From positions 30,671,063-30,735,062 of the forward strand of contig OZ017795.1 of the NCBI GenBank assembly GCA_963969395.1: a DNA stretch of 64,000 bases. Reading direction: 5' to 3'. Below, in pieces: positions 51,701-64,000 of the stretch. Source of the DNA: Pseudoscleropodium purum. Taxonomy: Eukaryota > Streptophyta > Bryopsida > Hypnales > Brachytheciaceae. The notes beneath the pieces are model-generated. The model did not search any database and had not been told where the DNA came from. It was given only the letters and a program-made list of their open reading frames with translations. The translations under genes were made by a program, and so were the position numbers. Each line of letters opens with the position of its first letter. Position 1 is the first letter of the stretch.

Positions 51701-53159
51701 ATTTAATTGTAAAATTTTTTACTCTACTACTTTCGAAATGTGTGAAAAAAATATTCAAAAACTTTAATTGCATGGATTCAAAGTTTATAACATTTGAAGT
51801 TAGGAGAATTTTTAACTTTGTTTGATAGGGCCAACGAAATTTGACTCCTCCTAGGGTGAGATTTTTACACTACATATGGAAATTTTTTTGAACATTGCAT
51901 CTTGTATAATATAAGTTACATACCTACTAAATTTCATAATTAGAAGAGTTTTGCACATGTTACCTAAAATTGCCCAAGCTCCTCCAAAGTTCATGCCAAC
52001 ATAACTTTTAATGTGAGCACCTAATTGGAAAAAATCATACCCCTGCTAAAGGAATACAAATTTACATCTTGTATCAAAATTTTGTAAACATTCAACTAAA
52101 ATTGATGTTGTGTGTAACTACTTGAGATCTCTTAGATATATTGAATGGTCACTTGGTCCTTTAGGGGTCAAATAGCTTGGTGGATGTATGAGATACAATT
52201 GAGTTGGCATATCTCTTTATATCTCTTTTTTGTAGTAAGGTAGCAAGTTACATTCTTACATCTTTTTGTCTTTTAATGATTTAATAAGGAGTTTCTTAAA
52301 AATTAGGAAACCATCTCAAAATTATAATTGAAAATCAATTAAACCCTAAAAGTCCACAAGGCCAACATGTGTCTTTTGCAACTAAATTTGCAAAAAATTT
52401 GAAATGTGAACATCACTAAACCCATGAATAACAAAAGGCCCCTTGACAATTTTTTTCACTAAATGCATCAATGCAATCTAATCAAGAAATGATTGTCTAT
52501 GCGATTTTTGGTGAATTTTTGGAAAATGAAAAAGGTGCTTTAGTTCATTACTTCAAATCCTCGTATCTTTTTTTTTACAACTCAAAATGATTTGAAAAAA
52601 ACTGCACATCAAAATCATGATGATATATAGCTATTGAAAAAAAATCAAAGTTTTGGAGCACTTATGAGCATTCCAATTTTAACATTTTGATTTTAGTTTA
52701 TATATACAAAGTACTACATAATTGAACATCTCTCATCAATCTTATCAACGATGGCATATTCTCAAATATTCTATGATTTCGTTGATTTTTTTTATTAGGA
52801 AAGCTCCATAAGTCTGTTTTCATTTCAATTGTGGTGATCATAAAGATTATTCTACACAAATGAAGAATTATGTTTGTTACAAGAGCTAGTCAAGAAAACA
52901 AGAGCCTTGTCCCTCAAATCCTTTAAGGGTTGAGATAAGTATACCCAAAATCAATACACTAAGAAAAAAGACATTAAATAATAGTTGCCTATATTTAGGT
53001 GCATCAAATGTATATCACTACTACATAATATTGCTTTTGGATGCATTGATGGTCTTGGGGTACTAACCTTTAATTACAACCACTTTCTAATTTTATAACC
53101 ATTTAGTTAACTATAAATTATCTAAAATATTAACTTTGTAAAAATGATGCAACTAAAAA
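48731..53159. other. AT-rich intergenic stretch
   Basis: No gene seen. Part (about 51610-51830) matches the repeat family of 45200-45400. A tcctttaggggtcaaata phrase at about 52155 resembles the ends of the fold-back family at 34013. All frames are short. Confidence 0.45.
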
Positions 53160-53560
53160 GCAACTAATAGATGACCTTCCAAGTTATTGTAGAAATGAAG
53201 AATGCACCAATTGGTTCAAAAATCATATCATTTTTGAGTAACTAAGTACATCGGTCATAGGCCAACATCCTTCCAAATTGACCTTGAAAAGACATTGCCA
53301 ACCTAAAAGGTTCAATGGATGGCTACACTATTAATTGTAGAAACAAAGAGAGAACCTATTAGTTCAATAATTGGAAAATTGTGGTGACTACTTTGGTCAT
53401 GGGACCACAACCTTCCACAAGTAAGCAATGTCCAATGGATGACTTCATTGATAATTGTAAAAAAGAGAATGCACCTATTGGTCCAACAATCAAAGAATTT
53501 TGGTGATTGGCTTGGTCATAGGGACCGCATCCTTTTAAGGTTAACCTTTGCCATGAAACA
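53160..53560. repeat. Three-unit tandem array with a relative in flippase intron 19
   Basis: Units of about 120-145 bp, anchored at about 53189, 53334 and 53455, each contain attgtagaaa-gaatgcacc-attggt-caa followed by a ggtcataggacc-catcctt-like phrase. The first shares gtagaaatgaagaatgcacc exactly with 10421-10440. Confidence 0.75.
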
Positions 53561-54561
53561 ATTGTGAGCCTCAAGAAACTGCAATACTTTACGGGTTAAG
53601 TCACATATCCTATTTTCCGAACAAATTAGCAATGTCAGATAAAATCATTTACAAAATGAAATTTTAAAGCAAAATCACAACTTTAAGTCAAGTTTGACAA
53701 GTTCAGAATCCCACATTCCTGCAATTGTAAAGAGGACAAATCTAAGCTTCTTCTAACAAAACATTCTAAAGCACTGTTCCCAACCATGTCTTCGGTATCA
53801 CTGAAAGTGTGATTAGCAATACAAACACTTTCATTATTGAAAAGGTGTGAGAATTTGTGCAAAGAATGACGATGTCAGAGAAATTTTCCTTTGAATTAGC
53901 TCCTTCAAGGATGTTATGAGCCGCACTTGGTCACGGAATTCACTACACTTCTATCCACTAGAACGAAATTAAGCAACAAATGTGCCACATATCCAATCAA
54001 ACTCAGTCAAGGCCTTATCATCAAGATGGGGGTTATAAAATTGTAAGAAAATACTTTGCATCCTAAAACTACGAGACGTAAAACTCATACGACAGAGTCA
54101 GAGCCTAAGACCCATGTCAATAACGTCGCCAGATTTCAAACATACAACATAAGCGTACTGAACAGAAATAAACATGAAAGCATTACACCGTATGCTTACA
54201 ACCTAACAACAGCAGGACAACGCCTGGAAAGAGTGGGTTATCAACACGGACGAACTAATGTGGTGGAACATTGTGACCAAATTAAAATAAGACTTGCGAG
54301 TATTTGGTAACAACAAAAGGCGCCTGAGGAACGCTCGTTCCACGAAACAACGGAAGTCTATGGACTGAAGGTAACTCAAAACAGGATTTCTGACGGCTAC
54401 CAACCAAAAGCACCTCGAGCTTGAGGTGAACCGAATCAGTCTTGAAATAGAAACTTCTGTATTGTATACAAAACGGTTGATTTTGATTAGAAGTAACCGG
54501 TCAGCCTCGTGAAATCCTGAGCAATCCATCATTGAGCACCTCCCTCACCATTGCCGCCACC
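53561..54561 (-). other. Probable 3' UTR of the HY5-type gene
   Basis: Composition rises from AT-rich to mixed across this kilobase directly downstream of the minus-strand stop. No independent gene was recognised and no clear poly(A) signal could be assigned. Confidence 0.4.
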
Positions 54562-57500
54562 CTAAGACTTTTTATTCGTAGTATTCTTCACAATCTGAAA
54601 GCGAGAAGCAAAACGAACCCATAAGGATAGAAAGAGACGTTTTTAAACAGTCAGTTTTGAAACATGCGCCCACCGTAAGGATCTTGAAACAGACCTGACC
54701 TCAGAATCAGTTAAAACGATCTTCAAGAGATGACAAGGTTCATAACTAATATAAAATACCGAATTGCACATTCATCCCAAGGTCTTTTTCGCTAACAGAA
54801 GCCAATACCTGTCGCAGCATCTGATTCTCTCTTTGAAGAGTGGATACTCTCTCTTCCAGCTCTGCATTTCGATGCTCCAATTCCTTGGATCTGACCTCCA
54901 AATCACTTAAGTAAGCTTTTTTTCGTTCTCTCGCTTGCTGAGCTGACACACGATTCCTAAGCAGCCTATTTACACAAAAACAACTGGTCAATTAAAAACC
55001 AAGGGCACACAAAGTAGACCTACTGAGACGACACTATTTTCCAAAATTCAGCTTCCAGACCATTCTTAAAATAACAAACTACATAGAATTTAAGCAAAAT
55101 TGTCATAATAAGAGCCATTTCATTGACTGAGAAAATAGTAAATAAAATAGCTCTAAAAAAATTTCCCAACTCTCGCAAATTATGAGCTGCACCTCCGCAC
55201 AATAAAAGGAAAAATCAAAGACGCAGCGCTGTAAGATAGGCGTTAAATATGTGAATGAGGACCTTTTCAGACGCTTGTGTTCCTTATCGGCAGAAGCCCC
55301 GCCTCGTTTTCGATGAGAGGATCCGGTCGGACCTTTATCTTGCGTATGTGACAAACCTGAAACCCCTCCACCGGTCTTCGCAGACAACTCTGGAACCCTC
55401 CTAACATCACAATCGCTTTCATTACCTGCCACACCAAACCCACCGTACTAAGCAACGATTTAAAGCCTTGCAATCCGCCTCCACGACTTCCAATCAATGA
55501 AGTGGAGAAACTTGGCAATAGAGATAGTAGTGAGGATTACCATCTTTCATGAGTTTGTCACCAGCTGCATTAGCCAAAGGCGGTGATACTGACATATCAG
55601 TGCCCGTCTGCTGCTTTGATGAGGCTGGAGAAGAAGCGGGCCCCGCAGTGGAAACCTGCATAGGCAAGATTTCCTCCAATTCTTGGTGCTCACCAAACAT
55701 GACAGGTTTCCAACTCCGGCCACTATCAATCTCTTCTCTGAAACCCCTCCTGCTACTATTTGCAACACTATTGTTGGTCCCAACAACTGAGCTCAGGAAT
55801 CTCTTCCCGTTTCCTGCGCGTGCCATTCCATTTGCTCATTTAGTTGCACTACCGTTCCTTCCAACATTCTTCAATTCCTGCTGCAATGAAAAAGGGACCC
55901 TGCGAACCTCGCCAAATGCTAGTGCAAGCCTTTTAACTGAACACCCTCAAACCAATGAATGACTGCCCAAATCTGTTCACTCCAGTGCCAAAGAATCCTG
56001 TAAGTCGTGGACGATTCAAAATAGCAACAGAAACCCACGAACCTATAATATATACACTAAGAGATGATACACCCGCTGATTCGCACCTCAGATATATTAT
56101 TTCCATAGTCTTCTTGCATTATTACATTATGCTTTCAGGACTTGAGTACATCCCTGAACCTTTGATCCCAAAACTGTAACTAAATCCTTCTGATAATAAA
56201 TATCGAATTACCGCAACATGAATTGTGGTTCGGATCCAAGATGGATCAACATTAATCACTGGTATAATTTATATCACTAGAACCATTCCTACAAATTAAC
56301 TGTGTCCTGCAGCTTATACATTGAAAGATCATAATTCAGATCTTTGAGATTCCATCTCATTTTCTACGGCACCAGTATACTCAATACAGAGAATAACGAA
56401 AAACCAAACTCCTAAAAGTGTTCTGATGGTCTACTCTATGACAAAATTGAAAACGCCTCAAAAATGTGATCCTCCATTCCCATCAATCTAAAAACATTTG
56501 TGAAGAATCCTCGAGAACGCGATTGCAAAAGATCAAAATTGGGACATTGGCAATGGGGCTGAAACGCACATAATCACGTGACAGGCTCAGCGGACTATGT
56601 TAGCTCGACTATAGATTGTTGAACTCAAGCTTAGTAAAATTCTAGAAACCCTACAATCGTCCCCTAAAGATACCCCTAGATGCCATTCTGCCTACCCTAG
56701 GTGCCTTCCTCGATTTCGACCAACCAGTTGAATGTTCCCCAACATCCTCTCCTGTAACCATTCATACGACTAACTACACATGAAACGGCGGTGTCCCAGC
56801 TATCTCAAGAATATACGGTTCCATGAGTTATCCTCTACATTGGGCTGCAATGATCCAGCTGCAAAAAGAAGAAAGGGAAGAACACAAGAGAGTCCCCTCT
56901 TAAAAATTTGCCACACGAGCATTACAAGGGCAATCAAAACACCTCTAACTAGTCAATCGCTTGCCCCAAAGAAAAACCCGTTCCCCAACACTGAAATACT
57001 CCTACTGCATTTCGTCGCAAATTCGCACAACCTTTTCACTGTCCACTAATCAGTAGCTTCACCGACCATCTGTAGCAACCCCATCGACACGAATACGAAC
57101 CAAGCAACATGATAATCATCCAAGCATACCAAGCAATTGTCCGCTCATGCCAGATGAAGCTCCTAATTCGCCGAAAACACAACAACTCCCGACTAGCAAC
57201 TCCCGGCGAAATAATGTAATTACACTCACCTTCCGCGAACAAGTCACAACAAAACCAACACTCCACTCACCTTCAACCTAGACTCCAGAAATTCACACTC
57301 ATAATAATAAACATCCCAAACACTCACCCTTCCATTAAAGGAAAAATTAAAATTAAAATTAAAAAATTGATTATATAACAAGAAAGCCTCAAACAGCTCG
57401 AACATCCTCAACAAAAAACAAAAAATTGCTCCATCCAACAGACCAGGTTAGGAACCAGAGACACACGAAAAAATTATTATTAAAGAAGAAGAAGAAAAAA

Positions 57501-57724
57501 AACAGAAAGAAGAAAAGCCAAAGATGACTCAACGGAGCCAAAGACTAACCTTGCAAGTGGTTGGAAGTACACGCCGCGGGATCCGTCACGTCCGGCACTT
57601 CGGCATCGGTCTCGTCGCCGGAGTCGCCCGACGAGTAACAATCAGAAGGATGATCCGCGTCGGAATCCGCGTCACACTGCACCTTGGAGGAGTCCCCGTG
57701 GTTAACCTCATCAAAGTCTGTCAT
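54562..57724 (-). CDS. HY5: HY5-type bZIP transcription factor, probably 5 exons
   Basis: Nuclear bZIP factor that binds ACGT/G-box elements, promotes light responses and is degraded through COP1. Exons on the minus strand: 57724-57550, 55813-55541, 55425-55263, 54965-54809, 54594-54562 (801 nt, 266 aa). The COP1-binding motif is at 153-163 ([11 protein letters not shown]), with Ser153 in an acidic CK2-type context as in Arabidopsis HY5. Then come [16 protein letters not shown] and the basic region NRVSAQQAR (208-216, N-x7-R) running into RERKKAYL. Five leucines follow at heptad spacing ([32 protein letters not shown]). It ends [10 protein letters not shown], then TAG. Exons 2-5 are secure. 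The acidic exon 1 joins in frame only through a weak acceptor (55814), so its inclusion is less sure. A 21-codon upstream extension to an ATG at 57787 is possible. Longer than Arabidopsis HY5 (168 aa). Confidence 0.88.
55814..57549 (-). other. Long first intron of the HY5-type gene
   Basis: About 1.7 kb between the acidic first exon and the second exon. No coding signal on the minus strand could be spliced in. It contains a perfect palindromic G-box, TCACGTGA, at 56574-56581. Open frames on the plus strand here lack any recognisable domain. Confidence 0.5.
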
Positions 57725-58489
57725 TAGTTCCCTCCTTCCAACACTCCTAACCTCTCCGAAGCCTCCAAACTCGCCCAAACCTTCCAAACCTTGTCAAACC
57801 CTTGGAACCGGCCAAACCCTCGGCCCAGCGTACCAATCCGCCACTAACTCGGCTCTTCTTCTCGCGGCCACTCCTTCCGAGCCGTAACAACAACAACACT
57901 ACACTGCTTCTCCACCACTTCCTCACGGAACTAAAATCCCTGGCATCCCCCCCTGCATCCCTACCATCCCTAGCATTCCATACGGCAGAATTGAGAGAGA
58001 ATGCGGCAGCGGCTATGGCTGCGGCTTGTGAGAATCAAAATGGCGGGCAGGCAGGGAGAATGCCAGCGGCGAAAAGCTTAATAACTACTGAAGTTGGAAA
58101 TGTTTGTGGCACAGACTGAGGGAGAGTAGGAGACTACTGAGCTATGGCGATGGCGGACGAGTCGAGTGTCAGCGTTGCAATGAACGAGAAAGGCCGCACA
58201 GGCGGCCACGTCGTTGGTGTTCTGGCAAAGGGAAAGGGAAAGGGAAAGAGAGGAAAAGCCGTGGGAGGGGTGCCGTGGACGGCAGGGCCCACGGGCTAAC
58301 TTACCGGGCGGACTTGCTTCGCCCGTTCACTTCTTTCCTTTTTTGACGGGGCAAGTGGGGCCGGCGGTGGCGAGGACAGTGACGGGCGTTCAGTGGAGAG
58401 GAGCATGTGCACCGGTTCACGCTAAAATTGACACGCTAAGAGAGCATGATATTGGAAACAGGGTTTTTATTATTAATTTTTTAATTTAA
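57725..58489 (-). promoter_or_regulatory. Probable promoter/leader of the HY5-type gene
   Basis: A GC-rich block upstream of the minus-strand start, including a short gggaaa repeat at about 58228-58248. It returns to AT-rich DNA near 58450. Start site not determined. Confidence 0.4.
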
Positions 58490-60828
58490 AGAAGTGCCGA
58501 AGTGGCGATATAAAATGTTTAATGATGCTCCAAATTTCAACATTCATCTACATTTTGGATTAAAAAATATCATATTAGCATATATCACAAGATGTTTATA
58601 ATCATGTTTTCATCTACAATCTAGTGATTTCATCCAAGATTTTTTTTTTAAGTGAAGTTTCTTGGCAAAAAACTTCATGATTTATTGCCATTTTAGCCAA
58701 ATTATGATATTTTAGTGCAATGTGGCACCAAAAAGTCCCCACCTTACAAAAAAAGCCTTGGTTGGGATCAAGATGTGTGACTTTTTTAATACACCAATTG
58801 AATTGAAAATCATGAATTTTGAAAAAAAAAAAAAAAAGGTAATATCATAAATTTGTATGAATGAACTATAAATTATTGAAGTTCAACTACATCATATATA
58901 CCAAACCATTTTCTACATTCATATATGTACTCTATACATTTTAGACTACTTGTATTCCAATGTATACAACTCATGTATTATATAGCTCTCATTATAATCA
59001 CTTTTGGTGCATTTTAGTCCATTCTCAAGGGATATAATCTATTTTAAAGTGGAATACTCTCATAGCCCTTTCAATAAGGAATCCCCAAAATGTAATTATA
59101 TATGTGAAATGATTATTTTTTGAGGACAATAATAGAATTAATATCCTAACTATATTAAACTTTTAATACATATAATATAGGCCTGAATATCCAATTTTGG
59201 ATTTTTTTAAATAAATATTTTTATTTTTTATTATAAAATAAATCGTACAAATGAATAAAGCATTTATAATAATTTTAATTAGTAGAAACCTCTTGTGTGG
59301 ATTTTCTTTAATTATGCATAGATGTTTCCATTTTCCATACCTATTGTGAATTTTTTTTTAAATAAATATGCAACCTAATATTTTCTGCATTTCATTTTAT
59401 TTTATTTGATCTCCATCTAGATTTTTGTCCTTTTAATTTAATATTATTTTTACAAAAGTCATCCACTTCAATGCCCTTTGTGTATGGATATGAGAGGTGT
59501 GTATCCAAGTTTATATCAACACACTTGCTATAGTTTTAATACTTTTTATAATTAAAAAAAATTGATAGTGATTGTATAATTTTGAATCAAAGGTCTGTAG
59601 ATCACTTATAAAGAACAATATTATACATGGATTGAAAGATTACTCATGAGAGAGTAATAATTTGAAAATGAATTGAAGTCCTTCAATCTTCTTAATACAT
59701 ACTAAATCTACATGAAAAAAATATGAACTTAAAGGACATAACATATAAAACCGTAATCAACTCACAACTTCTCAAAATTTGCTTTCTTACTTTTAAAAAT
59801 GAATACCCAATGTGATTTCTTCCTAAAATCAATATATTTGTCACTCATTCTTAAGAGTTTGTAAGACATACAAATTACATTTTAATGCTAAATAGAGACC
59901 TTCAACTATATCCAATAGTATTTTAACTAGTAATTTAGTAAGATTGTATTCATTGCAATTGTGAATTAATACCCAAAAGATATTTACATTTTCTAAGTAC
60001 ATATTACAAAAGAATCAATTTGAGGGAAACTACACATGATTTCCAAAAGGGGTACAAGTAACATTATCATATTGGTTGTTAAGCTCTTACAAAAAATTTG
60101 AAAGGGGTATACATGTAATTTTCCTATTGGATGTAAAACTTTTGAATAAATCCCTTGTACAAAATGAATTCATGAATTCAACTTGTGAAATGTACCCCAA
60201 TTGCCTTTTTTGTATTCCTAAGAAACTTATGGAACTTACAAACTATATGGGATATATTTGTATTTTTTTTTCTTGTAAATACATATGTCTACCATATCCA
60301 TGTTTTGTATTTGTATTCTATGAATGTATCCATATCTATATTCTATATTTTGTAGTCTAAAATCATATTTATATCTTGCACCCATATCCATAATGTATAT
60401 CCAAATTTGGATGGCCAAGATCATCTCTTTCAAGCATTAATGACTTTGGTTTTTTCAAAAGATCAATGACATTTAGGGGGGTCTTGAACTCAATCAAATC
60501 AATGGCTTTTGATTTTTTTAAGGGAAGGGGGGAAGAATTGAAATATAAACATCATGTTTGCATCTTTTCAATATTTAATATAGTATATAACTTCAAGGTT
60601 TTATCAACACCAAATTGTGATGTCTTGGGCAATGAGGAATTAAATTCACAAATCAATAACAAATTTATTAATATTTTAATTCAAAAATTAGTTTGCATCA
60701 CATGCATAGTTTACACCATGTAATGAGATGAACATTATATAATGTTTGAAAGTAATGTAGCTACAACATTTAAACTCTTGAAGTTCATTGAATTTTGTCA
60801 ACTATCAATCTAATCACAATTTGACCCT
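58490..60828. other. AT-rich intergenic stretch
   Basis: No gene seen; low-complexity A/T with a TAT/ATA-rich patch near 60240-60410. Short open frames lack any recognisable motif. Confidence 0.5.
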
Positions 60829-61045
60829 TTAACCCTTGAATGCCAAGGCAAGACGTTTTGTGTCCGATGGATGTATAGGATAGAAGTGCAACTATTCATC
60901 CTCAAAATTTGTTTTGGGAAAAGGAAGATCTACTTCAATAGTTTGACTTGCAATGACTACTTTTGCAATTTTACAGGCTAGTGATTTACATGGTAAATAG
61001 AAAAGGATGATTTAGAGGGTCACCTCTTCCACATTTAAGGGTTAA
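60829..61045. mobile_element. MITE, family C copy 2
   Basis: It begins TTAACCCTTGAATGCCAAGG and ends CATTTAAGGGTTAA. It matches the intronic copy at 24472-24702 along its length. Confidence 0.8.
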
Positions 61046-61735
61046 ACTTTGTAATGTGTTGCATTTTATATTTTTATACTCCTCCAATAACAAAAGTCTC
61101 TTGCAACAATAAGATATTGCTCAAGATAGAGAAAAAACACAATTATAGCATTTGAAGCCAATGGTTTGGAGAATTCTCACAATCCTTGCCTATGTGCTAT
61201 GCACAAAGAACTTGCAGGTTGAAAACCCTAAAAAATTGCTTATTTGAACAAGCTCCAAAAAGTCAAGAAAAGTTTACTTACTAATCATAAAGCTCTAAGA
61301 TTCCATAGAAATCTAGCATGGGGCTTTGTCTAATGTTTAAGAGTTAAGTCAAACTAGAAACTCATGACTTAGATCAAAATATTTGAAATTTCAATAAGCC
61401 ATTTTAATATTTTAAGTAATTAAATTTGAAAGATGAAGAAGAAGCTAAATAAACTTTCATCTAAAAATCAAATCAATACCTATTGAGCCAATCAAGGAGC
61501 CTCTAACTGTAGTTTGGTTGTAGAAGACTAGAAGCTAACCATAGCTTCAAAAGGAAAAAAGAAAAGAATAATTTTGTTAATGATATTTATATCAAAGAGG
61601 ATTTACTTAGATTAAACTATGAAACTTTGGTTGGTGGCAACAACAATAGTAGTGAAAAAAATAAGTAAAATAAAATAATATGTGTGTGTGTTTGCAATGT
61701 ATCTTCTTTTGATAAAATCTAAAAAAGAAGATGGA

Positions 61736-62455
61736 TGATTGCAAGAAACACTTGTCCTTTTGGCTCAAAATAACTTTATTTTTGCAATAGCGTGACTTTT
61801 GAAATAAATTTTTTTAAACACAATAAAATATGGATAATTTGGAAAGCATTCATAATAGTATATGTGAAAAAATTCAGACCTAGAAAAATTTATCTCTAAA
61901 AGTTATGCACAAAAAAAGAGCTCTAGAAAAATGCAAGAAAATGGATGCTTTTGAATTTGATTTTTAGAAAATAGTAAAAAAATTTTAAAAATTCAAAGAA
62001 AAAATTTCATCTTCTCATCTTCTCTCTAGTCCTATGTGAATAAAAAAATCATCATAATTTTTTTTCCTCTTTATAGTGCTTGCACAAATAGTGTCCACTT
62101 TCAATCCATATGCAACCCGTACATCGGGTTCTTTGCCAAAAATCTCATCAAACATCCTTAGAATGTTAGCCCACCTAAAACATGGTGAAACCTTGGCTCC
62201 AGAATTGCATTTTTGGTCCCCAAATAGGACTAAGAACCCCCAAAATAGCCAAGGTAGACCCCCCAATTGGGGCCACCTTAAAAATAGTGAATTATTTTTA
62301 AAAATTTTTAAAAAATCATTGAATGTTTAGATAAAAAATACGCACTTCTCTTCCTAATTTGAGCTAAAACAAACTTAAACCGCAAAAGTTATGAAGAATA
62401 CACTTCTAAAGAGATTGAGAGGATACATAAAAAGGACAAGTGTTTCTTGCAATCA
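61736..62455. mobile_element. 720-bp element with perfect 26-bp terminal inverted repeats
   Basis: The first 26 bases (61736-61761, starting TGATTGCAAGAAACACTTGT) are the exact reverse complement of 62430-62455. The interior includes a GC-richer patch at about 62090-62270 in otherwise AT-rich DNA. No transposase was recognised and the immediate flanks do not match. Confidence 0.75.
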
Positions 62456-64000
62456 ACCAAATAAATAAGAAATAAGAAATAATTTTTTTATTTGCAATAT
62501 AATCATCAATGATTGTGTAGAGCAACATAAAGCCATAGCAATAATTATAAATAATAATAAATAACACTTAGAATAGAAATAATAATAAATAAAAAAATTG
62601 AAAAAATAATGTCAAACATAATTTAGAAGGTTTGAAACATTTAAGAAGATGTTTTGTGTCCTTTAGATGATTTTATGGAGGTCTTGTGGATAGAAAAAAT
62701 ATTTTTTCATTTAATTTCTTGGGGTAGTGCTTGAATCCAATTTCTACCTTGCAATAGTTGTTCTATCCTTGCAATAGATTTTGACTTTCCTATATAAAAA
62801 AAATGGCAAATTCATGGATCCTTCTGTAGTGTATTTGGGCAATTTTTTCCCCTTTTTCTAAATATCAATTTAAGCCATATAAATTATCCTTCTATTAAAT
62901 TAGGCTATTTGTTTTGTTTGTTAGCTTGAAATCTCCTAGACCATGCATCTCCTGTTTGTGTGTTTGGGTTCATCAAAGAACCTTTAGTAAAGAGAGGTGC
63001 ACGGGCTTGGTTTTGTGTCATTTTGACCTAAACATAATGCACACTAGTCTTTCTTGAATAAGAGCAATTGAAGAAATGAATCTTATTAGGTCTACTATTT
63101 ACTCCAACTTGAAAATTTGAAAAATTTCTAAATTTGAATATTTTATCCAATTTGAATCATGGACATTTTACCATACATTTCTAATTTGTTGATTTAGAAT
63201 GACATAGTAAATTCTTTTGCATCATGGTGTTTTCCATTATAATATACACATAAAATATCAAATTTTGAAACATTTTGAATCTCAAATTTCTAATCAAGTC
63301 TGTTTCTGTAAAGACATTCTTCACTACTCTAATAATGAAATTCAATGTTGTGGAACTTGCAATGCTGTTTATCATGCCATGTAACTCACTTTGATTTTTA
63401 TTAGGTGACAATTAGTGTTATGTTAAATATTAATTTCGTGCAAAGTGAACCATCTTGGTTTTAATTTAGATTTTTAGGTGGAAATGTACTTGACAATTAG
63501 TGTTCATGTTGCCATTCAGTGTAGGTAACGTTACCAACATTGTTTCCATTTAGTATTACAGTTTCCGATTAGTATTGCAAACACTAAATTTTATTACTAT
63601 TGTATCAGTTCCCCCACCATCATGTCCTATATAATATCACAGATATAGAATCAAAATCCAATAATACTTGGAGCTGATGTCAATGATCTTCACGAATTCT
63701 GTTGCAAAGAATAAGGGTACTTGACTCATGGCAATTTGGCAACTTGTCCTCCAAGTCAACGAGGTTAGAAGTACCGTAATTAGTCTCCACAAATAGTGAC
63801 GCAGTTAATAACTGAACATATCCTGTTAGATTTTATAGCCCACCTTGAATTGGCATTACAACCAACTCCATCAACACTCAAGTGCCTCCTCGGTTCCCTT
63901 GCACGTTCCAAACCCCTTACAATCATGAGAAAATATTGCAAACAGCATCAGAGTAGTAATGAAACATCACTGAAATAAACCAGAGACAAAAATCCTAGTA
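62456..64000. other. AT-rich intergenic stretch, less AT-rich at the right edge
   Basis: No gene identified. From about 63640 the sequence becomes less AT-rich and less repetitive, which might be the edge of a gene beyond the window, but no frame or splice pattern supports a call. Confidence 0.4.

Noticed and set aside
54746..54808. Read-through of HY5 exon 4 into [11 protein letters not shown]
   Set aside because: The GT after CAG at 54809 joined to the exon at 54594 restores the family's IVKNTT sequence, so this is intron.
56780..57049. Plus-strand 89-codon frame with a basic patch
   Set aside because: It lies within intron 1 of the HY5-type gene on the opposite strand, without domain or upstream signals.
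62015..62266. Minus-strand 83-codon frame inside the 720-bp TIR element
   Set aside because: No transposase motif and no similarity I recognise; noted only as a composition change in the element.
63796..63978. 60-codon plus-strand frame at the right edge
   Set aside because: No domain or splice pattern; could be UTR of a gene outside the window but cannot be supported.

Overview
The window looks like nuclear DNA of a land plant, most probably a non-seed plant such as a bryophyte. All genes are split by many GT-AG introns. Their proteins match plant families: an ALA3-type P4 flippase, a DUF7086 protein and a HY5-type bZIP factor. One gene encodes an LRR plus coiled-coil protein of the LRRCC1/VFL1 centriole type, a family expected in plants that still make flagellated sperm. 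Intergenic DNA and introns are very AT-rich and full of short inverted-repeat elements, while exons and presumed leaders are richer in GC. The species cannot be named from the sequence.

Layout. 253-396 (+) is the last exon of a MORN-repeat gene that begins outside the window. 2010-14016 (+) is a complete P4-ATPase gene; I could splice 27 exons in one frame (1205 residues, ALA3-like from end to end). 18440-32593 (-) is the LRRCC1/VFL1-like gene, 18 exons in one frame (1045 residues); it converges on the flippase gene across 4.4 kb that holds a 1.5 kb inverted-repeat element. 32594-38974 is repeat-rich and includes a 1.9 kb fold-back palindrome. 38975-40787 (-) is a three-exon DUF7086 gene (252 residues) with an EAR-like LxLxL motif and a poly-Gln run, preceded by a GC-rich microsatellite-bearing leader. 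42011-53600 is about 11.6 kb of AT-rich intergenic DNA with repeats and a CACTA-type MITE. 54562-57724 (-) is a HY5-type gene of probably five exons. 58490-64000 is AT-rich intergenic DNA with further TIR elements.

The genes do not form one pathway. The flippase acts in the secretory system, HY5 in light signalling, and the DUF7086 protein is a possible transcriptional co-regulator of unknown role. The LRRCC1/VFL1-like gene and perhaps the MORN exon point to basal bodies or cilia, hence to male gametes. The most noteworthy points are the intact VFL1/LRRCC1-type gene with seven miniature elements in its introns, an in-frame TAG in HY5 just before a Gly-rich tail that can still be read downstream, and several structured repeat families whose copies can be paired within the window. 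All exon models were spliced by eye from reading frame, splice sites and remembered family sequence; no search or transcript was available.
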